The position numbers and the translations under genes were made by a program. Source: Caldalkalibacillus salinus (lineage in GTDB: Bacteria > Bacillota > Bacilli > Caldalkalibacillales > JCM-10596). From it: DNA of 64,000 nucleotides. The notes under the pieces are model-generated. The model ran no database searches. It was given only the letters and a program-made list of their open reading frames with translations, and was not told the origin of the DNA. Shown piece after piece: positions 18,225 to 27,503 of the stretch. Location: assembly GCF_016745835.1 (NCBI RefSeq), contig NZ_JAERVL010000020.1:25273-89272 (forward strand). Direction: 5' to 3'. Positions within the stretch are counted from its first letter, which is position 1; each line of letters starts with the position of its first letter.

Positions 18225-18232
18225 GGGTTTTT
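18200..18232. terminator. Bidirectional terminator between mrp region and app operon
   Basis: Ten-bp stem AAAAACCCCT/AGGGGTTTTT with a 13-nt loop. T-runs follow on both strands, so it can end the app operon (minus) and the 34-codon ORF (plus). Confidence 0.85.
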
Positions 18233-18259
18233 CCTACTGACGAACCAGTTTTATAGGTA

Positions 18260-19162
18260 TCAGTTCTTCATTTTTGGATCTAACGCATCTCGTAAACCGT
18301 CCCCTATAAGGTTAAAGCCAAGGACAAGAAGCATGATGGCGCTCCCTGGGAAGAGGACCGTCCAAGGGGCGTGTTGTATTAAGCCTCTTGCATCCGACAG
18401 CATTTTGCCCCATTCAGGTGTGGGAGGTTGCGCACCTAAGCCTAAGAACCCAAGTGCAGCCGCCTCTAGAATAGCTGTACCTAAACCAAGCGTGGCTTGC
18501 ACGATAATTGGGGACAAACTATTGGGTAATACGTGTTGGAAAATGATACGACCATGCTTCATCCCCTGTGCTTTGGCGGCCATAATGTACTCTTCTTCTT
18601 TTAAACTGAGCACTTTTGAACGAACCAGCCTCCCAAAAATGGGGATGTTTACGATCGCAATGGCTATAAGGGCATTCTCTAACGATGGGCCTAATATAGC
18701 CACGATGGCAATAGCCAAAAGTATACTTGGAAAGGCGAGCATGATATCAAAAACTCTAGAAATAAGCATATCAACCCATCGTCCGAAATAACCGGCTATT
18801 AAGCCAAGCGTAGTACCCAGTACTAGTGCGCCAGTGACGGCAACAAAGCCCACCCATAATGAGATTCTTGCCCCATAGGCCACGCGTGAGTATATATCTC
18901 GTCCTAAATCATCCGTACCGAACCAGTGCTCAGAAGATGGAGCCTGAAGACTGTTCATGAGGTTTGTTTCATCATATTCGTGTGTTGTGAGCCATGGTGC
19001 TGTCATGGCGACCAGGATGAAAAATGAAATGATAGTGGCCCCAATAATGGCAAACTTGTTTTTACGGAGTGCCCTAAGTGCATCTTTCCAAGGCGATGAA
19101 GCTTTCTCAGTTACGGATGGATCTGTCTGGGTATGGGGATTTTCAACTTTTAATTGTTCCAT
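18260..19162 (-). CDS. appC: Oligopeptide ABC transporter permease AppC/OppC
   Basis: Inner-membrane permease of 300 residues. An N-terminal cytoplasmic segment is followed by a first membrane span (about residues 36-57), the OppC N-terminal region with DDLGRDIYSR, and the binding-protein-dependent transport domain with the EAA loop (KAQGMKHGRIIFQHVLPNSLSP). Last gene of an appD-appF-appA-appB-appC order, which matches the B. subtilis app operon rather than opp. Substrate specificity cannot be read from the permease. Confidence 0.9.
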   Translation of the reverse strand: MEQLKVENPHTQTDPSVTEKASSPWKDALRALRKNKFAIIGATIISFFILVAMTAPWLTTHEYDETNLMNSLQAPSSEHWFGTDDLGRDIYSRVAYGARISLWVGFVAVTGALVLGTTLGLIAGYFGRWVDMLISRVFDIMLAFPSILLAIAIVAILGPSLENALIAIAIVNIPIFGRLVRSKVLSLKEEEYIMAAKAQGMKHGRIIFQHVLPNSLSPIIVQATLGLGTAILEAAALGFLGLGAQPPTPEWGKMLSDARGLIQHAPWTVLFPGSAIMLLVLGFNLIGDGLRDALDPKMKN

Positions 19163-19174
19163 GCTGCATCACCT

Positions 19175-20179
19175 CTAACGATAATTAATCCTTGGATCAA
19201 CGTAAGCGTATAGCAAGTCTACAATCAGGTTTACAAGAACAAAGATAAATGCGATGACTAATATGCCTGATTGAATGACAGGATAATCTCGGTTTGCGAT
19301 GGCATCATAGACGTATCTTCCCATACCAGGCCACCCAAAGATCGTTTCTGTTAATATGGCCCCGCCCAGAAGTGAGCCGACCTGTAGTCCAACTACTGTT
19401 AAAACGGGAATGACAGCATTACGTAATCCATGCTTATAAATCACAATCAATTGATGTGCGCCCTTCGCTTTTGCCGTTCTAATAAAGTCAGAGCGCATTA
19501 CTTCTAACATACTAGACCTTGTCATACGGGCAATGATCGCCATTGGAATGGTCCCTAGAGCGACAGCTGGTAACATCAAATGCTTAATGGTTGTCCAAAA
19601 CTGGTCTAGTCTTCCCGCGAGTAAAGAATCAATGAGATGAAAATGAGTGACTGTTTCTATGGGATCTCTCGCATTTCCCCTACCAATGGCCGGAAGCCAC
19701 TGTAGCTTATGAGCGAAATACCACTGCTCAAGTAAGGCTAAGAAAAAAACCGGTAATGAAACACCAATGAGGGCTATAAACATGCTCGTAAAATCAAACC
19801 ATGAATTTTGTTTCCAGGCACTCAAGATACCCGCGTTAACACCAACGAATACGGCAAAGATCATAGCGAAGAGTGTCAGTTCCATCGTGGCAGCCAAATA
19901 GGGTCTCATCTCTTCCGTAATGTCATTTTTAGTACGCAAAGATGTACCCAAATCTCCTTGGACGATGCCTTTCACGTATAAACCGTATTGTACGTATAAG
20001 GGTTCATTTAAGCCCAGACTCTCTTCTAACTGAGCAAGAGATTCCTCTGTTGCTTGCTCTCCTAACATTGTTTGGGCTGGATTTCCTGGTATTAAATAAA
20101 TAATGGCAAATGTCACAATGGACATGCCAATCAGTACAGGGATTAGCAGTAGGAGTCTTCTAATTATATAAGCGAGCAT
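19175..20179 (-). CDS. appB: Oligopeptide ABC transporter permease AppB/OppB
   Basis: Permease of 334 residues starting MLAYIIRRLLLLIPVLIG, the typical first membrane helix of this family. The EAA loop is visible (RTAKAKGAHQLIVIYKHGLRNAVIPV) and the protein ends LLYAYVDPRINYR. It partners AppC. A stem-loop with T-run separates it from appA upstream. Confidence 0.92.
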   Translation of the reverse strand: MLAYIIRRLLLLIPVLIGMSIVTFAIIYLIPGNPAQTMLGEQATEESLAQLEESLGLNEPLYVQYGLYVKGIVQGDLGTSLRTKNDITEEMRPYLAATMELTLFAMIFAVFVGVNAGILSAWKQNSWFDFTSMFIALIGVSLPVFFLALLEQWYFAHKLQWLPAIGRGNARDPIETVTHFHLIDSLLAGRLDQFWTTIKHLMLPAVALGTIPMAIIARMTRSSMLEVMRSDFIRTAKAKGAHQLIVIYKHGLRNAVIPVLTVVGLQVGSLLGGAILTETIFGWPGMGRYVYDAIANRDYPVIQSGILVIAFIFVLVNLIVDLLYAYVDPRINYR

Positions 20180-20227
20180 GATTTTTCACCTCTATTAATA
20201 CCACGATGTGTCTTTCAATTGTACTTT

Positions 20228-20260
20228 AAAAAAGGGAAGAGAGTGATCTCTCCTCCCTTT
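20228..20260 (-). terminator. Terminator-like stem-loop between appA and appB
   Basis: On the minus strand AAAGGGAGGAGAG pairs with CTCTCTTCCCTTT (13 bp, one G-U), loop of four, followed by TTT. It lies within the operon, so it probably lets part of the transcription stop after the binding-protein gene. Confidence 0.75.
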
Positions 20261-20271
20261 TGTCACTATAC

Positions 20272-21918
20272 TTATTCGACGTCAACGTGCGTCAGCACTT
20301 CACTAGTCGAAGGGTGTGGAATGTAATTGATCACTCTATCACTACCCGCAAGGACGGGTGTGTTGTGGACAAGTGGGATCCACGGTGCTTCTTGGTGTAC
20401 AATCTCTAACGCTTGTTGATACATGGCATCCCGAGCATCAACATCCGTTTCCTCTACGGCATCATTAAATAGGGCTGTCACTTCTTCATTATCGTAGAAG
20501 CTTCGGTTCCCACCTGGTATGGCATCGGCACTAAGGAGATTGTTTACAAAGTAGTCGGGGTCACCATTCGTACCAGACCAACCTAACATATAGACGTCCT
20601 GCAGACCTTGTTGGGTCTCGTCTAAGTAAGTGGCCCATTCCTTAGAGATTACTTTAGCCGTCAATCCAACCTCAGCGAAGTCTGCTTGTAGGGCTTCTGC
20701 AGCCTTCTGTGGATCAGGCATATAAGGTCTAGCTACTGGCATCGTCCACAATTCGAACTCAAATCCATCTTCATAACCCGCTTCGGCTAGTAAAGCCTTT
20801 GCTTTCTCAGGGTCATACTCATACTCTGAAATCGTGTCGTTGTACCCTAAGTAGCCTGGCGGTAATGGATTCTTTGCTGTAACCCCTAAGTCTCTATATA
20901 AGGCGGAGATGAGTGCTTCCTTATTCACGGCATGATTCATTGCCACACGGACCTGCTCGTTATCAAATGGTGCTTTCTGTGTGTTAAAGCCTAAATAGCC
21001 TACATTATTTGGTGCCCGCTTATAAAGTTCTAAGTTTCCGTCTGCCTCGACTGTCGTCACATCGTCAGGATTTAGACCATCCATTAAGTCTATATCACCT
21101 GCCATAAGGGCTGTAAAACGTGCCGAGTTATCAGGGATGACTTGAAAGATAACCGTATCAAGGAGTGGATAACCTTCCTGCCAATAGTTCTCGTTTTTCT
21201 CAAGTGTAATGGTATCGTTTCTTTTCCAGCTTTTGAAAACAAAAGGTCCAGTCCCTACTGGATTTTCGATCACATCAGCTCCGTGTTCCTCAAAACTCTG
21301 TGGTGATGCGATCCCGAACGCTGACATCGCTAAATTCTGAAGGAATGGTGCGGATGGGCGCTTAAGCACAAATTCAATAGTATACTCGTCAATTTTTTCT
21401 ATGGACTCAATAATATGGTCTTCATCACCTTTGAAGCCACCAAACTGGTTACCGTAGAAGACGTAAGTAAATCCTTCATCTGCATAATGGTGCGGATGCT
21501 CTGGATCAGACCAACGTTCGAAGTTAAAAATGACAGCATCTGCGTTAAAGTCTGTTCCGTCATGGAATTGGACATCTTCTCGTAGCTCTAGACGGTATCG
21601 TTGTCCATCATCCAAGATCTCATAGTCAGTTGCTAAGCCAGGTTTGACCTCGAAAGAATCTGCTTCGAATTCGAGTAGTGATTCAAAAATCTGTCTTGTT
21701 ACACGAGAGGTTTCTCCATCTGTCGTGGTTGCTGGATCTAGGCTGACAGAATCCCCACCTCTTGCAAAGATTAACGTCTTATCCCCAGATGTTTCTTCAT
21801 TGTTACCTTCGTCATTATCACTCTCATCCGGCGTTGTACCTGTTTCTTCACCACAAGCGACTAACACTAGTGATAGTGCCAGCGTGAGCATGAGTAGCAT
21901 GAATATTCTTTTTTTCAT
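20272..21918 (-). CDS. appA: Peptide-binding lipoprotein AppA/OppA (SBP family 5)
   Basis: Extracellular solute-binding lipoprotein of 548 residues. The signal peptide ends in LVLVAC with the lipid-modified Cys at residue 22, followed by an acidic linker (EETGTTPDESDNDEGNNEE). The family 5 binding-protein fold follows (ARGGDSVSLDPATTTDGETS, the IENPVGTGPFVFKSW motif, DWY-type C-terminal region). It captures oligopeptides or a related ligand for the AppBC pore. Strong acidity suits an outside-exposed protein at high pH or salt. Confidence 0.92.
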   Translation of the reverse strand: MKKRIFMLLMLTLALSLVLVACGEETGTTPDESDNDEGNNEETSGDKTLIFARGGDSVSLDPATTTDGETSRVTRQIFESLLEFEADSFEVKPGLATDYEILDDGQRYRLELREDVQFHDGTDFNADAVIFNFERWSDPEHPHHYADEGFTYVFYGNQFGGFKGDEDHIIESIEKIDEYTIEFVLKRPSAPFLQNLAMSAFGIASPQSFEEHGADVIENPVGTGPFVFKSWKRNDTITLEKNENYWQEGYPLLDTVIFQVIPDNSARFTALMAGDIDLMDGLNPDDVTTVEADGNLELYKRAPNNVGYLGFNTQKAPFDNEQVRVAMNHAVNKEALISALYRDLGVTAKNPLPPGYLGYNDTISEYEYDPEKAKALLAEAGYEDGFEFELWTMPVARPYMPDPQKAAEALQADFAEVGLTAKVISKEWATYLDETQQGLQDVYMLGWSGTNGDPDYFVNNLLSADAIPGGNRSFYDNEEVTALFNDAVEETDVDARDAMYQQALEIVHQEAPWIPLVHNTPVLAGSDRVINYIPHPSTSEVLTHVDVE

Positions 21919-21983
21919 GTTGTTATTTCCCCCTTTTTTTCTTCGTCGAACGATTTATCATAACGTGCCTATCACCAAACGAC

Positions 21984-22955
21984 TTAGTCGTAAAGATGAC
22001 ATGCGACGTAATGACCTTCTTCTAATAATTTAAATTCAGGACGTTCTGTTTTGCATATGTCCATACAGTCTGGACAACGTGTGTGAAACGCGCAGCCAGT
22101 CGGTGGATTAGAAGGGCTAGGTACGTCCCCACTTAATATCACTCGCTCTCTGCTTTTTTCCTCAGCATCTACTGTTGGGACTGCTGAAAGAAGCGCGTGT
22201 GTATATGGATGTTTGGGTGCGTCATAAAGCGCATCTTTCTCGGCTAACTCTACTAGACGCCCTAGATACATAACGCCAACTCTATCACTGATATGTTTAA
22301 CAACACTTAAATCGTGTGCAATAAAGACATACGTGAGTTGAAACTCTCGTTGAAGATCCTGCATAAGGTTTAACACTTGAGACTGTACGGACACGTCTAA
22401 AGCAGAAACCGGTTCGTCTGCGATAATCAGCTTTGGATTCATGGCCAGCGCCCGTGCAATGCCGATACGTTGACGTTGCCCTCCACTAAACTGGTGAGGA
22501 TAACGCGATGCGTGATAGCTACTAAGCCCCACGACCTCCAGTAGATGATGAGCTTTCTCCCGGCGCTCCTTCGCGTTCTTAATACCGTGAATGAGCATTG
22601 GTTCACTGATAATCTTCTCCACCGTATGACGAGGGTTTAATGACGCGTAGGGGTCCTGAAAAACAATCTGCATGTCCCTTCTCATCTTGCGCATATCCTC
22701 ATCATTTAGTTTTGTAATATCTTGACCCTCAAACATGATCTTGCCGTCGGTTGGCTCAATCAGTCTCAGGATGGACCTACCAGTGGTGGATTTCCCACAA
22801 CCACTTTCTCCGACAAGACCTAGCACTTCTCCCTCATTCACAGTAAAGGAAACATCGTCGACGGCTTTGACTTCCCCGACTTTCTTACTTAGGACGCCCC
22901 CCTTGATATCAAAGTATTTTTTTAGATTCTGAACCTCTAATATCGCTTTAGCCAA
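21984..22955 (-). CDS. appF: Oligopeptide ABC transporter ATPase AppF/OppF
   Basis: ATPase of 323 residues: Walker [12 protein letters not shown], signature [15 protein letters not shown], Walker [13 protein letters not shown], switch His in IAHDLSVV, then the C-terminal oligopeptide/dipeptide transporter region with Cys-containing [14 protein letters not shown]. The start is TTG at 22955, overlapping the appD stop, with GGAGGGAGGGG upstream and sequence [15 protein letters not shown]. The longer frame reaching 23036 has no ribosome site and lies inside appD. Confidence 0.93.
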   Translation of the reverse strand: MAKAILEVQNLKKYFDIKGGVLSKKVGEVKAVDDVSFTVNEGEVLGLVGESGCGKSTTGRSILRLIEPTDGKIMFEGQDITKLNDEDMRKMRRDMQIVFQDPYASLNPRHTVEKIISEPMLIHGIKNAKERREKAHHLLEVVGLSSYHASRYPHQFSGGQRQRIGIARALAMNPKLIIADEPVSALDVSVQSQVLNLMQDLQREFQLTYVFIAHDLSVVKHISDRVGVMYLGRLVELAEKDALYDAPKHPYTHALLSAVPTVDAEEKSRERVILSGDVPSPSNPPTGCAFHTRCPDCMDICKTERPEFKLLEEGHYVACHLYD

Positions 22956-23955
22956 CTTGTGCCCCTCCCTCCTCAGTATGTAGAAAGCAACGGCATTTGT
23001 GGCCATTCTCAAGTTCAATAAGCTCTGGGTCGGCATGACGACATATATCTAACACTCTTTCACACCGTGGTGCGAAACGGCATCCTTCTTGAATACTACC
23101 CGGTTTCGGTACATTGCCAGGTATGGAATACAAACGAGTTTCCGTTTGTTTGAGCTTGGGAATAGACTTAATCAGCCCTTGCGTATATGGGTGCTGTGGT
23201 TCCTTAATAATCGTTTCTACAGTACCTTCTTCAACCACTTTACCACCGTACATGACCACAATACGATCACATACTTCAGTAACGACACCAAGATCATGCG
23301 TAATGAGCATAATCGCAGTTTTATTTTCTTTGTTTAATTTTTTCATAAGGTCTAAAATCTGAGCTTGAATCGTCACGTCTAAGGCTGTTGTGGGTTCATC
23401 CGCTATGAGCAATTTGGGCTCACAAGACATGGCCATCGCAATCATGACGCGCTGTCTCATGCCTCCTGACAGTTGATGAGGGTAATCATTGACGATCTCG
23501 TCAGCTCTCGGAATACCAACTTGTCTTAACATATCCACTGCAACATCGATGGCTGCTTTTTTCTTCATCTTTGTATGTATTCGGATCGTTTCCGCCATTT
23601 GATCTCCAATTGTGAACACTGGATTCAGCGAGGTCATAGGCTCCTGGAAAATCATCGCGATGTCATTTCCTCTAATCTTCCGCATCTTTTTCTCGGATAA
23701 CGTCGTTAGATCAATGTGCGTGTCTACATTCTGCTTAAAATGAATATGCCCACTAACGATTCGTCCAGGCGGATGAGGAACAAGTCCCATGATGGAGAGT
23801 GATGTGACACTCTTACCACATCCAGACTCACCTACGACACCTAGAATTTCTCCTTCGTGGATTTTGAGGCTTACACCGTCTACTGCTGGAATTTCTCCGT
23901 TATCGGTGAAAAAGTGTGTATGTAATTGGTCTAGTTCTAGAATTGGCTCTTGCAC
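22948..23955 (-). CDS. appD: Oligopeptide ABC transporter ATPase AppD/OppD
   Basis: ATPase of 335 residues with Walker [12 protein letters not shown], signature [15 protein letters not shown], Walker [13 protein letters not shown] and the C-terminal [14 protein letters not shown] motif. It starts with GTG at 23955, GAGGAGG seven bases upstream, and opens the app operon. AppF overlaps its last codons. Confidence 0.94.
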   Translation of the reverse strand: MQEPILELDQLHTHFFTDNGEIPAVDGVSLKIHEGEILGVVGESGCGKSVTSLSIMGLVPHPPGRIVSGHIHFKQNVDTHIDLTTLSEKKMRKIRGNDIAMIFQEPMTSLNPVFTIGDQMAETIRIHTKMKKKAAIDVAVDMLRQVGIPRADEIVNDYPHQLSGGMRQRVMIAMAMSCEPKLLIADEPTTALDVTIQAQILDLMKKLNKENKTAIMLITHDLGVVTEVCDRIVVMYGGKVVEEGTVETIIKEPQHPYTQGLIKSIPKLKQTETRLYSIPGNVPKPGSIQEGCRFAPRCERVLDICRHADPELIELENGHKCRCFLHTEEGGAQVG

Positions 23956-24257
23956 GTGATAGCCTCCTCATCTTCATATCTACTCTAAACAAGTATTCTG
24001 CAAAATTCGTTAAAATCCTTTTAATTTTTTATAGAATGTGAAAATATTATTAAGTTTTATTTTTCAAATAAATGTGTTTATTAAAAAAGGTCGTTCATCC
24101 GACTATGTCTTCAGAACCACCTTCGCTTGTTTCGTATTTAAGGTATGTTTCATATTTATGATAAATAATTGAAAGTATGTTATGTATGTCATCTGTATGT
24201 CATCCCATGATGCGCTTATTTATATGTTCTTAGTAAAAACTAGCATCAACCATACGC
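23956..24257. other. Intergenic region upstream of the app operon
   Basis: About 300 bp of very AT-rich sequence between the stop of an MFS gene and appD, both on the minus strand. It probably holds the app promoter, but no pair of hexamers with correct spacing stands out. No strong terminator for the MFS gene and no RNA gene was seen. Confidence 0.45.
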
Positions 24258-25496
24258 TTATTGACTCAAACTCTGCTCCCCTTGCTGTTCCCTTGATATG
24301 GTTGTATGCTTAGACTTAAAACTTAAGTCATAAACCATAAAGCTCACCATAGACAGAACGCAGAAAGCGATCATAGAGTAGAACAAGACTTGAGCATGAT
24401 ATATTTCGAAAATATATCCCCCAACCAAGGGTCCTAGCATTCTTCCCGCTGTAGCTGCACTCCCAACCACGCCTTGATACAGCCCCTTTCGTCCGATTGG
24501 TGCAAGATCTTGGGCAGCTGTGGGTACTGCTGGCCAGATGAAAATTTCACCGATTGTCATAATCACCATGGCGATGAGAAAACCGGAGTAAACGTTCGTT
24601 TGACTGAGCAGGACAAGCGCCCCTATAAAAATGAAAACGCCTGTCGCTAATTGAGCCTTTACACTCGGTATCCATACTTTCGTGATATAAGCGTTAAAGG
24701 GTTGGGCCAGTATGATGATCAGGCCGTTAATGGTCCATAACACGCTGTAGGAAGATAACGTGAAGCCAAGCTCTTGCATGTAAACAGATATACTCGTTTG
24801 CCACTGTACATAACTCATCCAACAGGCCATAAATCCCAAACTGAGGATGAATAACGAAAGATACCCGTTGCCTAGATGCTTTGGCCTACTCGCGTTCGTT
24901 TCTCTCGTCACTTCTCCGTCTCTTAGCTGAGTGGCGTTATGGCTTTGAATACCAAACCAAACGATAGAGATAAAGATTAAGAACGTGAGGCCATTGACGA
25001 TAAAAACGTATGTAAAAGAGATTTGTGCAACTAAGCCCCCAATGGCCGTTCCACAGGCAACCCCTACATTCTGAAAGACATATATGGCATTGAAGGATTT
25101 GCGCCTACCTTCAGGCCACACCCAGCCAGCCATGGCATATATAGCAGGAAACACAACCCCGTTACCGAACCCTAGTGCAATCATGAGGGCAATATAAATA
25201 TGCCATTCATTGGCCAAAGATAAACTAAACGCACTCAACGTACCTAAACCGACGCCAAGGAGTACCGTTCGCTTACCTCCAATCCGGTCGTATAGGTTCC
25301 CCCCTAACAAATTGCCAAGCATCCCTGCTCCAGCATGTAGCATGAGCACCGTCCCTGCTGTGGATAAGCTTTGACCTAACACTTGGGTCATGTATATGGC
25401 ATTCATAGGCCACAAGAAAGACGCCCCAGTGATATTAATAAACATCCCAATCGCGAGGATCCATAATTCTTTTGGGTAGGACGGTACAAAGCGCAT
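24258..25496 (-). CDS. MFS transporter (YttB-like drug/metabolite efflux)
   Basis: Twelve-span major facilitator protein of about 412 residues. Between spans 2 and 3 is the family signature GGNLYDRIGGKRTVL, and ATAGRMLGPLVGG is in the second half. Similar proteins are annotated as drug or sugar efflux permeases; the substrate cannot be inferred. ATG 25496 with GAGGGAG nine bases upstream is preferred over TTG 25529. It is divergent from the trans-sulfuration enzyme gene. Confidence 0.8.
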   Translation of the reverse strand: MRFVPSYPKELWILAIGMFINITGASFLWPMNAIYMTQVLGQSLSTAGTVLMLHAGAGMLGNLLGGNLYDRIGGKRTVLLGVGLGTLSAFSLSLANEWHIYIALMIALGFGNGVVFPAIYAMAGWVWPEGRRKSFNAIYVFQNVGVACGTAIGGLVAQISFTYVFIVNGLTFLIFISIVWFGIQSHNATQLRDGEVTRETNASRPKHLGNGYLSLFILSLGFMACWMSYVQWQTSISVYMQELGFTLSSYSVLWTINGLIIILAQPFNAYITKVWIPSVKAQLATGVFIFIGALVLLSQTNVYSGFLIAMVIMTIGEIFIWPAVPTAAQDLAPIGRKGLYQGVVGSAATAGRMLGPLVGGYIFEIYHAQVLFYSMIAFCVLSMVSFMVYDLSFKSKHTTISREQQGEQSLSQ

Positions 25497-25709
25497 TAAT
25501 CTCGACTCCCTCAAAAACTTGGACTTCAAACAGAGTATACCTTCCTTATTCTATCAAATATGTACACACGACACGAGCGTGGCTGATGGCTTGTTTTGTT
25601 ATTACCAACCACTTTTATCAAAAATGTTGTACACCAAACGTTTTATCTCTTATAGTGAAAGAAATACAAAAAATTGAGATTAGACATATCCTTTGGAGGG
25701 AGAGATCAT

Positions 25710-26843
25710 ATGAAGCCTGTACAATCAAAACCAAAGGCGACACCCATTTACCAAACTTCCGTTTTCTCTTTTGAAGATTTAAATGAGTTAGAAGCCTACT
25801 TTGAAGCACCTGCTAACCGCTATATGTATTCTCGATACGGAAACCCTAATTCGGATGAACTTGCACAAGAGGTGGCTCAGTTGGAAAAGGCTCAGGATGC
25901 AGTCGTTACTTCATCTGGCACCTCGGCTATTCTGACCAGTGTACTTACCTTTTGCCGCAGCGGTGATCACCTCCTGTGCTCGGAGGAGATTTATGGCGGG
26001 TCGGCTGTACTACTGCAAGAAGAGTTGAGCCGATTGGGTATAGAAGTTACATTTGTAAAAAAAGAAGATACTTACAGCTTTGAAGATTATTGTACACCTC
26101 AGACAAAAATGTTCTTAACGGAAACGATGACGAATCCCTTGTTAACCGTCCACGATATCAGACGCCTAGCGCGCGAATGTCATCAGGCGGGGCTTAAGCT
26201 TGTCATTGATAATACTTTTGCTACTCCGGTTATCACAACGCCTCTGACGTTAGGAGCAGATCTTGTCCTGCATAGCGTGACCAAATATTTATCTGGACAT
26301 AGCGATGTGACTGCAGGCGTCATTGCTGGGTCTAACCAGGTCATCAAACGCGTGAGAGAGATTGTCATTCGCTATGGTTTAAATCTGAGTCCATTCGATA
26401 GTTGGTTAGCTTCTAGAGGCGTTAAAACCTTACGCTTACGAATGAAACAACACTCAGAGAACGCAATGAAAATAGCTGAAACACTCTCTAACCATCATAA
26501 GGTCAAACATGTCTACTACCCTGGCTTACGTACGCATCCTGATTACACTTTAGCCAAGCAACAAGGGCATGACTTGTTCGGCGGTATGCTTTCATTTCAA
26601 ATCGAAGATGATCGAGACAAAGTGAATACTTTATTTCAACAACTAGAGCACATTGTATTTGCACCATCGTTAGCCGGAGTGCAAACCTCTATTTCGCATC
26701 CGTTATCGACTTCACACCGTTCGATAGACCCGGAACAGTGTCAAAAACTTAACATTACTGAAGGGTTGATCCGGCTGTCTGTGGGTATTGAAGAGTACGA
26801 TGTCTTAGAGCAAGAACTGCTTCACGCGTTAAATCAACTTTAA
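25710..26843 (+). CDS. PLP-dependent trans-sulfuration family enzyme (cystathionine/methionine gamma-lyase type)
   Basis: Cys/Met-metabolism PLP enzyme of 377 residues. The cofactor-binding lysine is K192 in SVTKYLSGHSDVTAG; RYMYSRYGNPNSDELAQEV and VTSSGTSAI are typical phosphate- and PLP-binding regions. The C-terminal SLAGVQTSISHP and LIRLSVGIE are conserved. Family members catalyse cystathionine gamma-synthesis, gamma-lysis or methionine gamma-lysis, and sequence alone does not decide which. No metB/metC partner is adjacent. Start at 25710 with GGAGGGA upstream; the in-frame ATG at 25674 lacks one. Confidence 0.88.
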   Translation: MKPVQSKPKATPIYQTSVFSFEDLNELEAYFEAPANRYMYSRYGNPNSDELAQEVAQLEKAQDAVVTSSGTSAILTSVLTFCRSGDHLLCSEEIYGGSAVLLQEELSRLGIEVTFVKKEDTYSFEDYCTPQTKMFLTETMTNPLLTVHDIRRLARECHQAGLKLVIDNTFATPVITTPLTLGADLVLHSVTKYLSGHSDVTAGVIAGSNQVIKRVREIVIRYGLNLSPFDSWLASRGVKTLRLRMKQHSENAMKIAETLSNHHKVKHVYYPGLRTHPDYTLAKQQGHDLFGGMLSFQIEDDRDKVNTLFQQLEHIVFAPSLAGVQTSISHPLSTSHRSIDPEQCQKLNITEGLIRLSVGIEEYDVLEQELLHALNQL

Positions 26844-26952
26844 ACATTTTCAAATCAATCTCAAAAAAGATGTATTTTTTCTCCTTTGATTGAGCAAAAT
26901 CATGTGTAAAGCAATGTTGTTTTGTGCATGATATCAGATGAGGTGAATGAGA

Positions 26953-27420
26953 ATGAAAACGAAAAGAAGTAAATGGTTCCTTATCTTTTTTGTTTGTCTG
27001 CTAAGTATCACCCTGATCACAGCTTGTGGTGCAGGAGATGAAGCGCCTCCAGAACAGGATGAAGCTGAAACCCCTGCAGACCCAGAGCAAGACCAAGAGG
27101 GGCAAGATCCAGCGACAGATGATCCAGCTACTGAACCAGATGAGGCAACCGAAGATGAACAACCAGATGAAGAAGCTGGACAAGGTGATCAGGATGCAGA
27201 GCTTGTGGCTGCCGGTGAGGAAGTCGTCCATCAATCTTGTATTGGTTGTCATGGAGAAAACCTAGAAGGTAATATGGGACCAACGTTGCATGGTGTTAGT
27301 AAGAAATACTCTGAGGAAGAATTAAATGATATCCTGGTTAATGGTATCGGACAAATGCCAAAGGGCACAGCGGGTGGAGAAGAAGAAGCGGTTATTGCTT
27401 ATCTGCAAACTCTGGAGTAG
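26953..27420 (+). CDS. Membrane-anchored cytochrome c551-type lipoprotein
   Basis: Small electron carrier on the outer face of the membrane, 155 residues. The signal peptide ends in ITAC with the lipid-attached Cys at residue 25. A remarkable linker (about 28-82) made almost only of Glu, Asp, Gln, Pro and Ala follows, then the heme c domain with CIGCH (residues 96-100) and axial Met135 in GQMPKG. It resembles CccB/cytochrome c551 of Bacillus. The very acidic linker matches the low-pI cytochromes of alkaliphiles. ATG 26953 has AGGTG seven bases upstream; ATG 26947 is too close. Confidence 0.9.
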   Translation: MKTKRSKWFLIFFVCLLSITLITACGAGDEAPPEQDEAETPADPEQDQEGQDPATDDPATEPDEATEDEQPDEEAGQGDQDAELVAAGEEVVHQSCIGCHGENLEGNMGPTLHGVSKKYSEEELNDILVNGIGQMPKGTAGGEEEAVIAYLQTLE

Positions 27421-27467
27421 AACCATTACGAGCTCCGTAACATGATGATACCCGCTAACCTTAACTA

Positions 27468-27503
27468 AAAAAAGAGGTAGTGATGCAATCACTATCTCTT
27501 TTT
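27468..27503. terminator. Bidirectional terminator between the cytochrome and an MFS gene
   Basis: Stem AAAAAGAGGTAGTGAT/ATCACTATCTCTTTTT (one G-T) with a 3-nt loop. Poly-T follows on both strands; its right edge overlaps the stop codon of the convergent MFS gene. Confidence 0.88.

Noticed and set aside
22956..23036. Extended N-terminus for AppF
   Set aside because: The extension overlaps appD by 89 bp without a ribosome site; TTG at 22955 has a strong one.
23956..24257. Riboswitch or small RNA upstream of the app operon
   Set aside because: Only AT-rich sequence; no paired structure or known conserved motif.
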